From assembly GCA_964387945.1 (NCBI GenBank), contig CAYLYX010000002.1, forward strand, positions 310,001 through 374,000: 64,000 nt of DNA, written 5' to 3'. The DNA comes from Parvicella sp964387945. GTDB lineage: Bacteria; Bacteroidota; Bacteroidia; Flavobacteriales_D; Parvicellaceae. The notes under the pieces were generated by a model. It ran no database searches. It was not told the origin of the DNA and was given only the letters and a program-made list of their open reading frames with translations. A program made the translations under genes and the position numbers. This document shows positions 24,697 through 31,458 of this stretch, piece by piece. Positions within the stretch are counted from its first letter, which is position 1, and every line of letters begins with the position of its first letter.

Positions 24697-26175
24697 ATGA
24701 TAACGACAGCAAATTATTATACAGAGATCAAGAATATTCAAAAGAATATCTTGCCAGACACATTACTAAAAGGTTGGGCATTTGTCGATAAAGTAACGGA
24801 CAAAGGTTCATCTTGGGATGCTTACAATCAAAGTGATTCCATTAAGAAAACCGTTGATCTTTATTTGTCAAAGCTCAATGAGTTCCTTGGCTCTCAAAAA
24901 ACAGAACCGAAGAAAACTGCAAAACCCCGTGCTACATCAACACGAGCAGCTTCACCAAAGCCAAAGACGACTACTCGTAGATCGACAGCAAAACCAAAGT
25001 CGAAAACAGCACGTCAGCTTGCTTATGAAAAAGCTGAAAAGGTTGAAGTAATAAGTGACGAGATCAAAATGATAAAGCGGTTCGCACTTATGCACGATAA
25101 AGTGAAAACCTACAACCAGATCCGATTATTCTTAAATGCTTTGCAAAGAGCCATTACTGAGAAGCGAATTAGAAAAACTTCCGCTTATGCCAAAGAGATT
25201 TTAGAAATTCAAGAGGCGTTAATCTCGCTACTTGGTAAATACAAAGGTGATGAAGGAATTCGTGTTGAGATCAGCGATAAAAAAAGAGCTGATTATCTGG
25301 TTATCGTAGGAAAGCAAGCGGAACTCATTTCTGTTAAGTTCATCAAAAGCTATATCAATTTGCAAGGGAAGTTAATTCCCAATATCAAAGCAAAGAACCT
25401 TCACAACCGAATTGCAAAAGCAATCAATGATGGTAAACTAACCAAAAGTGATCGTTACTGGACAGAAATTGACACGATTCTTTCTTCGTTAAAGTCATTT
25501 GTGAAGAAGAATGTAGATGAAGGACAATTGATTGTTTCATCTCACGAATTAAACGGCTTACAGGGCATAGTTGACGGTTGCCCTTGTGAGGAGCTTGGTG
25601 GTATTTCCTCTGTTCCAAGAAATACCATTATGAGTAGTACAGACATTATCAATCTGGACTTTCAAAAGCTTGGATTTAGCGGTAAGTGGTTAGAGCTTAT
25701 CGGTGATCCTTCAAGTGGTTTTACAGCTATGATCTTCGGTAAACCAAAAATGGGAAAATCCTACTTGGCGGTAGATTTTGCAGGTTATCTGGCTCGAAAC
25801 CACGGAACAGTTTTGTATGTAGCACGTGAGGAAGGTATTGATGACACGCTACAACAAAAGCTGAAAGACAAAAATGTTGCTCATCCTGATCTCTACGTGA
25901 GCGATTATTTACCATCCGATTTATCAAAGTTTGACTTCGTTTTTCTGGACAGCGTGAACAAACTTGGTTTATCACCAGATGATTTAGAAGAGATCAAACA
26001 TACCTATCCAGAAACTTCATTCATCTACATTTTCCAGACAACAAAACAGGGGAATTTTAGAGGGGGCAATGAGTTCCAACATGATGTTGATGTAGTAATT
26101 GAAGTTCCTGAAAAAGGCAAGGCAGTCCAATTCGGACGATTCAATCAAGGAGGGTCAATAAACATTTTTAGTTAA
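24697..26175 (+). CDS. RecA/RadA-like P-loop ATPase with basic linker
   Basis: 492 residues. After about 65 residues comes a basic, Lys/Pro/Thr/Ala-rich linker, then a helical middle. The C-terminal third is a RecA-fold ATPase: Walker A GKPKMGKS near residue 347, Walker B FDFVFLDS near 413, and a terminal block with FRGGNEFQHDVDVVIEV typical of RadA/Sak4-like single-strand annealing ATPases. It could support replication or recombination. It is not an obvious FtsK/HerA packaging ATPase, but it is the only P-loop protein other than the helicase in the element. 11 bp after the methyltransferase-helicase gene. Confidence 0.8.
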   Translation: MITTANYYTEIKNIQKNILPDTLLKGWAFVDKVTDKGSSWDAYNQSDSIKKTVDLYLSKLNEFLGSQKTEPKKTAKPRATSTRAASPKPKTTTRRSTAKPKSKTARQLAYEKAEKVEVISDEIKMIKRFALMHDKVKTYNQIRLFLNALQRAITEKRIRKTSAYAKEILEIQEALISLLGKYKGDEGIRVEISDKKRADYLVIVGKQAELISVKFIKSYINLQGKLIPNIKAKNLHNRIAKAINDGKLTKSDRYWTEIDTILSSLKSFVKKNVDEGQLIVSSHELNGLQGIVDGCPCEELGGISSVPRNTIMSSTDIINLDFQKLGFSGKWLELIGDPSSGFTAMIFGKPKMGKSYLAVDFAGYLARNHGTVLYVAREEGIDDTLQQKLKDKNVAHPDLYVSDYLPSDLSKFDFVFLDSVNKLGLSPDDLEEIKHTYPETSFIYIFQTTKQGNFRGGNEFQHDVDVVIEVPEKGKAVQFGRFNQGGSINIFS

Positions 26176-26193
26176 CCCTTTAAAATTGAGAAA

Positions 26194-27375
26194 ATGAAAA
26201 AGAGAAAGTTCGCATTAGTATTAAGCGGAGGTGGTTTTAAAGGAGCATTTCAGCTTGGCGCATTGAATTATATCAATGAGAACTGGCAGAAGATAACGGG
26301 TTTATCTACGCCAATGAAGTTTGATATTATTGCAGGCGTTAGTGTTGGAGCTTTGAATGGTTCACTTTTAGCCATGGATAAGCTTTCGCTTCTGAACGAT
26401 CTTTGGGCGCATCAGATCGCTCGCAATGGAGTTTCTGAAATCTACACTTCAGACTTTATTGATACTTCCAGTAAGTCAGATAAAGTAAAGCTGAAATTGG
26501 ATTTGAAAGAAATTGCAAAGCGATTGATTCCAGAGGCGAATATCAAGCTAAACTTCCTTTCCAAACTTGGTTTGATCTTCTCGAAAGAGAAACGCAAAAA
26601 GATCATTGAATCCATTTTGGAAGATGTACAGGCAGGTATTAAGGCAAACTTGCCAAACCTGAAAGCCATTGCAGACAATACACCATTGAAAAAGAAACTG
26701 CAAAAGTATCTTGATCGAAACGACATCAAGGACACCAGTTTCTTATGTGGTTTTGTTTCCTTGGATTCTGGGAAGTACCACGGCGTGTTGCATCAGGAGT
26801 TTGCAACTGAAAACGACTTTGTAAATGGCGTTTTGGCTTCAACTTCAATTCCAATGATTTGGAATCCAGTAAGTGAAATCAAATTTCATTCGCAAGAAGG
26901 AATCACGAGCAGTAAAAACAATGTTGACGGAGGAATCCGAAACGTTTCACCATTGGGTGATGTTATCAAGTTAATCAATGAAGATCCAGAAGATTGTGAG
27001 TACAATTTGATTATTGTCAATTGCAATAGTGGTTCTTTAAAAGAGGAAAACTTTGACAACAAATCCATTGCAGCGATTGCAGCACGAAGCGTTTACGAGA
27101 TTGCACTTACTGAAATATTCAACAATGATGTTGACCATTTCGTGAAAGTCAACGAGATTGTAAAACAAGTTGAATCATCTGACTGTTCAGTTGACTTATT
27201 TACTGGATCTAATAAGCCTTTGAAGTCTTTTGAGGCGGTAATTATCAGTCCAAATAAAGACGTTGATTTAGGCAGTTCACTTGCTGCAAATGAACAATTA
27301 ATTGAAAAAAGATTGGTTCACGGGGCTAATATGGCTCGATTAGCCTTTGAAAACAAAGATTTCCACAATGAGTAA
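26194..27375 (+). CDS. Patatin-like phospholipase
   Basis: 393 residues. Oxyanion loop GGGFKG at residues 12-17, nucleophile Ser50 in G-V-S-V-G, and the dyad Asp in a DGGIRN motif near 245, all in family order. It should hydrolyse acyl esters of phospholipids at a membrane. In this operon it sits between the RecA-like ATPase and the recombinase. In CBASS and other defence systems patatins act as membrane-damaging effectors, but no cyclase or sensor partner is nearby; release or entry of a membrane-containing particle, or superinfection exclusion, are alternatives. Confidence 0.88.
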   Translation: MKKRKFALVLSGGGFKGAFQLGALNYINENWQKITGLSTPMKFDIIAGVSVGALNGSLLAMDKLSLLNDLWAHQIARNGVSEIYTSDFIDTSSKSDKVKLKLDLKEIAKRLIPEANIKLNFLSKLGLIFSKEKRKKIIESILEDVQAGIKANLPNLKAIADNTPLKKKLQKYLDRNDIKDTSFLCGFVSLDSGKYHGVLHQEFATENDFVNGVLASTSIPMIWNPVSEIKFHSQEGITSSKNNVDGGIRNVSPLGDVIKLINEDPEDCEYNLIIVNCNSGSLKEENFDNKSIAAIAARSVYEIALTEIFNNDVDHFVKVNEIVKQVESSDCSVDLFTGSNKPLKSFEAVIISPNKDVDLGSSLAANEQLIEKRLVHGANMARLAFENKDFHNE

Positions 27376-27559
27376 CCTACCTAAACATAGGGTACAGATT
27401 GCAAAGGAAAAGCTTAGAGAGGAGCTAAGTTTCGAGAATTTGAAAAAACTTCCTCAGTATAGGAATTTAACCAAGGAAGACTATAACCTGTTAGTAACTA
27501 GCATTGAAGCAATTTGCCTAGTATTACTGGAGTCCTATATTAGAGGTACTAATATTTAG
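27368..27559 (+). CDS. Small hypothetical protein before the recombinase
   Basis: 63 residues from the ATG at 27368, overlapping the patatin stop as ATGAGTAA; a start at 27347 would add seven residues inside the patatin gene. Helical with KLREELSFENLKKLPQY and a hydrophobic C-terminal segment. No family recognised. 3 bp separate it from the recombinase gene, suggesting an accessory or coupling role. Confidence 0.6.
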   Translation: MSNLPKHRVQIAKEKLREELSFENLKKLPQYRNLTKEDYNLLVTSIEAICLVLLESYIRGTNI

Positions 27560-27562
27560 GAC

Positions 27563-29176
27563 ATGGACAAGTTAAGTTTATTTAAGTCATTCGCTCCCAA
27601 GGAAGTAAACACAGTTGGAACAGGAGTAAATGCGGTTATATATACTAGGGTTTCTCACCATTCCCAAGAGGAAAATACGAGCTTAGAATCTCAAAGAAAA
27701 TACTGCGAAAACTTTGCAGCCCGTAGAGGTTTAAATATTGTGGGGTATTTCGGAGGAACTTACGAATCGGCAAAAACTGACGACCGTAAGGAATTCAACC
27801 GAATGCTATCATTTGTAAAACGCTCTAAGAATATCACCTATGTAGTGGTGTATTCTTACGAGCGTTTTTCTCGTTCTGGTATCAATGGAGCGCAAATCGC
27901 TGATGATCTATTGAAGAAATACGGAGTTATTACACTTGCAGTAACCCAAGAACTCGATCCAACAACCCCTGCTGGATCATTCCAACAAAAGATCCTATTC
28001 CTTTTTGGTCAAATGGATAATGAGCTTAGAAGAGATAAAACCGTTACAGGTATGAAAGAGCTTCTTCGCAAAGGTTATTGTCCTTATTCAATTCCACGAG
28101 GCTATATCAATCTAAATAAAGGAAAGGCAGTCAATCAAAACATTGTCCTAAGTGATGAAGGTAAGCTTCTTCAAAAGGCTTTTCATTGGAAAGCTGATCT
28201 ACAAATGCGAAATAGCGAGATTATCAAACGATTGTCTGACATGGGAATGGATATAGATGAGAGAAGACTAGGCGAAATATTCTCCAATCCATTCTATTGT
28301 GGAATTATCGTTTCTAAAATGATACCCGGAGAAGTTATTGAAGGAAGACATGAGCCAATGGTCTCCCAAGACACGTTCCTTAAAGTGAACAATGTTATCT
28401 CTGAAGCAAGAAATCATCCAGTAACGCACAAAGAGGAAGATGAAAACCTACCTTTAAAGCGTTTTATGAAGTGCGGATCATGTGATACACCAATGACAGG
28501 GTATTTAGTTAAAAGAAAGGGGCTATACTACTACAAATGCAGAACGAAAGGATGTAAGAACAACAAGAGTGCTAAACACCTTCACAATCAATTTGAGGGG
28601 CTTTTAGAATCATTTAAAGTAGCCAAGGACGAAATTAAATTGGTCAAGAAAGGAATCCAGTTAATGTACAAAGCTATTTTCGAGGAACAATTCGAGAATC
28701 AATCGCTTCAAAAAGCAAAGATTGCCGAGCTACAAAAGAAGCTTGATACGATCGAAGAAAAGTTTGTTGTAGGCGATATAAACAAAGATTTATACACGAA
28801 ATACTCTCAGAAATACGGAGAGGAAATGAGAGAAATTGAGGCAGAATTAGCGAAACTGTCAATTGGGAGTTCGAACCTTGAAAAATGCCTTGATTTAGTG
28901 ATGAAATTTTGTGAAAAACCCCTTAAATGGTGGCGTTCAGCGCATATAGGAGAACGTACCCTAATGCAGAATATCATCTTTCCTGACGGAATTATCTATA
29001 ATCGAGAAAACGAGGGAGTTCGAACCTCAAGAATTAATGCGGTATTCGCTCCAATCCCAGAACTGGTAAAGGTTTTGAAAGACATAAAAAAAGGAGAAAC
29101 CATCAATTTTGATGATTTCTCCTCTAGAGTGACCCAGGAAGGATTCGAACCCTCAACCCTCAGAGCCGAAATCTGA
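27563..29176 (+). CDS. Large serine recombinase (site-specific integrase)
   Basis: 537 residues. N-terminal resolvase domain with nucleophile Ser31 in YTRVSHHSQ, YSYERFSRS, and GQMDNELRRDK. A recombinase domain (about 165-265) is followed by a zinc ribbon with CGSCDTPM and a CRTKGCKN pair near 305-335, a coiled coil (about 385-435) and a C-terminal tail. It catalyses integration and excision of the element. The last codons run into the tRNA-Arg gene on the other strand, giving the tRNA-derived peptide RVTQEGFEPSTLRAEI. This marks the right end of the element. Last gene of the plus-strand operon. Confidence 0.95.
   Translation: MDKLSLFKSFAPKEVNTVGTGVNAVIYTRVSHHSQEENTSLESQRKYCENFAARRGLNIVGYFGGTYESAKTDDRKEFNRMLSFVKRSKNITYVVVYSYERFSRSGINGAQIADDLLKKYGVITLAVTQELDPTTPAGSFQQKILFLFGQMDNELRRDKTVTGMKELLRKGYCPYSIPRGYINLNKGKAVNQNIVLSDEGKLLQKAFHWKADLQMRNSEIIKRLSDMGMDIDERRLGEIFSNPFYCGIIVSKMIPGEVIEGRHEPMVSQDTFLKVNNVISEARNHPVTHKEEDENLPLKRFMKCGSCDTPMTGYLVKRKGLYYYKCRTKGCKNNKSAKHLHNQFEGLLESFKVAKDEIKLVKKGIQLMYKAIFEEQFENQSLQKAKIAELQKKLDTIEEKFVVGDINKDLYTKYSQKYGEEMREIEAELAKLSIGSSNLEKCLDLVMKFCEKPLKWWRSAHIGERTLMQNIIFPDGIIYNRENEGVRTSRINAVFAPIPELVKVLKDIKKGETINFDDFSSRVTQEGFEPSTLRAEI
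29086..29122 (-). terminator. Terminator of tRNA-Arg, inside the recombinase coding sequence
   Basis: Hairpin of 13-base arms GGAGAAACCATCA (29093-29105) and TGATGATTTCTCC (29110-29122), one mismatch, 4-base loop. Read on the minus strand it is followed by seven T (A run 29086-29092). It is 7 bp past the 3' end of the tRNA and lies wholly within the recombinase reading frame. Confidence 0.75.
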
Positions 29177-29203
29177 TATTCTATCCAGTTGAACTACTGG
29201 GCC
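29123..29203. other. Candidate attachment site (right junction) at tRNA-Arg
   Basis: The recombinase gene overlaps the 3' half of tRNA-Arg (29130-29176), as in elements that insert at the 3' end of a tRNA gene and restore it. The exact crossover cannot be seen because no second copy of this sequence was found in the window. Confidence 0.55.
29130..29203 (-). tRNA. tRNA-Arg (anticodon TCG)
   Basis: A full cloverleaf reads on the minus strand: acceptor GGCCCAG with CTGGGTC (one G-U), D stem GTTC/GAAT, anticodon stem TCAGA/TCTGA with loop TTTCGGC giving anticodon TCG, T arm GAGGG TTCGAAT CCTTC, discriminator A. CCA is not encoded. It decodes CGA (possibly other CGN). Its 3' half overlaps the recombinase gene. 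Confidence 0.93.
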
Positions 29204-29287
29204 AAAACTTGCGGCAAATATAAACACATTTACCCTTATTTAATAGCAAATACTGTTTACTGACCCAACTAATTTGAAGACAACGGC

Positions 29288-31393
29288 TTAAGCTTTGATT
29301 CCAATGATACAAACATCATCAATTTGCTCATGATCTCCCCGCCATTCCTCAAATTCATTCAAGACCTTTTGCTTTTGATCTGACATAGGCATATCTACTA
29401 GCTTCCCAAGCAACATCTTAAACGGTTTGTACTTGTATTTTTTGCTTTTTTCTCCCCCAAACTGGTCAGCAAAACCATCGTTAAACAAATACACCATATC
29501 ATCTTTGTGAAGCTGTAATTTTTGATTGGTAAACGGTCGTTGTCTATACGCATAACCAATGGGTTGTTTGTCTGGTTTTATCTCCAACAACTGAAACGAC
29601 CCATCTTCCATAAGCCTAAAACGACTTTGTTCATGGAGTGCTAACGTTTCCGAAAATTTAGATGAAGACTTCCTGATGATCCAACACGGATTATTTGCCC
29701 CAGCCCATTCTAGCTCTAATGTTTTGAGGTTTAACTTGGCAATGGCAATATCCATCCCGTCTTTAGACGACTCTGAACGACCATCTTGGCTAAGCTCGGC
29801 AATGAACTTAGTACGCAGCGTGTTCAGGATTTCAGCAGGAGCAATCGGATCAGGAGCCACATTGCAAATATCATTTAAGAAAGAAATGCCGAGCATGGTC
29901 AGGAATGCACCTGGCACGCCATGTCCGGTACAGTCGCCCACAGCAAAATAGAAGTGGTTGTCTTTTTCTAATGCCCAATAAAAATCTCCAGAAACGATGT
30001 CCTTTGGAAGAAATAACACAAAGTGAGCCGGAAGATGTTGCGATTCGTGTTCCTCTGTTTTTAGCAGCGCTTGCTGGATGAGTTTGGCATAATTAATACT
30101 GTCAATGATGCTGTTGTTTTGTTCTTCTAGCTGTAGGTAAGTATCCTGAAGTTTATTTTTTTGGCTCTGGATGATCTCATTCTGAACCTGAAGTTGCTTG
30201 TTAGCTTTTTTCTTGTTGATATAACTTATGTAAGATAAAACTCCAATTATCGCTAACACAATGAGTCCAATGAACAAATAATTCATCCTATTTTGCTGGG
30301 CAAGAATCTCTTCGTCATGTTTAAGTTGAGTAATCTCAGAATCCTTTTTCAACAACGCGATTTCTTTTTGCTTTTGATTGGTTTGAAACTTGGTCTCCAA
30401 CTCATGTTTGATCTTTGCGTTTTCACTATTAAACATAGAATCCTCCAGCGCTTTGTACTCCTTAAAGTTTAGTAAAGCACTTTCATAATCTCCCGTTTTT
30501 TGATAAAGTGAAGATAACAGCCGGTAGGATTCCGAAAGTTCGGGTAATGCACCGATAGAGTCAGATATGATTCTGCTTTGAATTGTGAACCCAATCGCAA
30601 TGTCGTATTTACCTTGCAGGTCATAAAGGTTGGCTAATCCTCGCAAAGGGTTGGTCATTCCCCACAGATCATGCTCTTGCTCAGCTACCGATAAGGATAA
30701 CAGCAAGGTCGAATCTGCTTTTTCATACATTCCCAATGAGGTGAAGGTCTCACCGAGGTTTCCAAGGGTAATGGTCATCCCTTCCGTGTCGTTTTCTGCA
30801 GAGTCAAGTTGAAACGCTTGGTAATAATAATCAAGCGCTTTGTGCAATTCTCCTTGATCAAAATAGATGTTAGCTGTGTTATTAAAGTACATAGAGATCC
30901 CAGAGGGATCAGCTAACTTGTTGAAATAATCATATGACAATTGAAGGTAATGCAGAGCCGATTCATATTCCCCGCTGTAGTAGTGATATACTCCAATATC
31001 ATTATAGGAATAAGCTATCCCGGATGAATCGTTGAGACTGAGGTAAATATCAAGCGCGTTATGACTAGCCTCAACACCTTTAGGGTACTTACCAAAACAA
31101 TCGTATATCAACGAAATGGTGGTGTATGTTTCTGCCGTTTTAACAGGGTCAACTCCTTGATAGATTTTGTTTGCAGCACGTGCATAATCTAGCGCCTGAC
31201 TATAGTATTCTAGATCGTAAAAAAAATCTGCGGCAGACACATATTTATCTGCCAAATCAATGCTGTCTTCAATCGTTCCGGGGTTGATTTGTAGAGAGTT
31301 AATAACGGAATCAATGGCATCATCATTTCCTGCATGACCCAATAGAGGAAGCAAAAAACAAAGGACAGAAGCAATGAAACTGGCGCATTTCAT
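29288..31393 (-). CDS. TPR-repeat protein with SpoIIE-type phosphatase domain
   Basis: 701 residues. Signal peptide (about 1-21, VLCFLLPLLGHAG), then TPR repeats across roughly 45-330 (for example IGVYHYYSGEYESALHYLQL), a coiled coil, one membrane span (about 370-390, YLFIGLIVLAIIGVLSYISY), a second coil, and a C-terminal PP2C-like SpoIIE phosphatase domain with DFYWALE, GDCTGHGVPGAFLTMLG and DGMDIAIAKL. Such proteins sense signals through periplasmic TPRs and dephosphorylate cytoplasmic anti-sigma-factor antagonists. First gene of the host chromosome right of the element. Partners are not present nearby. Confidence 0.9.
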   Translation of the reverse strand: MKCASFIASVLCFLLPLLGHAGNDDAIDSVINSLQINPGTIEDSIDLADKYVSAADFFYDLEYYSQALDYARAANKIYQGVDPVKTAETYTTISLIYDCFGKYPKGVEASHNALDIYLSLNDSSGIAYSYNDIGVYHYYSGEYESALHYLQLSYDYFNKLADPSGISMYFNNTANIYFDQGELHKALDYYYQAFQLDSAENDTEGMTITLGNLGETFTSLGMYEKADSTLLLSLSVAEQEHDLWGMTNPLRGLANLYDLQGKYDIAIGFTIQSRIISDSIGALPELSESYRLLSSLYQKTGDYESALLNFKEYKALEDSMFNSENAKIKHELETKFQTNQKQKEIALLKKDSEITQLKHDEEILAQQNRMNYLFIGLIVLAIIGVLSYISYINKKKANKQLQVQNEIIQSQKNKLQDTYLQLEEQNNSIIDSINYAKLIQQALLKTEEHESQHLPAHFVLFLPKDIVSGDFYWALEKDNHFYFAVGDCTGHGVPGAFLTMLGISFLNDICNVAPDPIAPAEILNTLRTKFIAELSQDGRSESSKDGMDIAIAKLNLKTLELEWAGANNPCWIIRKSSSKFSETLALHEQSRFRLMEDGSFQLLEIKPDKQPIGYAYRQRPFTNQKLQLHKDDMVYLFNDGFADQFGGEKSKKYKYKPFKMLLGKLVDMPMSDQKQKVLNEFEEWRGDHEQIDDVCIIGIKA

Positions 31394-31458
31394 GCTTGAA
31401 GATAATAAAATATATAAGAACGAATTGGATAAACCAACTTACCGGACCACCCAAAAAC

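Noticed and set aside
26194..27375. CBASS system around the patatin gene
   Set aside because: No nucleotidyltransferase, HORMA or Cap gene in the neighbourhood.
1..29086. Left attachment copy matching the tRNA-Arg end
   Set aside because: Looked for TTCGAAC-containing and ACCCAGGAAGG-type stretches; only unrelated short matches such as near 3733 and 8885 were seen. A very short core cannot be excluded.
10570..29176. Tailed prophage or integrative conjugative element
   Set aside because: No terminase, portal, tail, relaxase, coupling protein or pilus gene recognised. Genes left of the window could change this.
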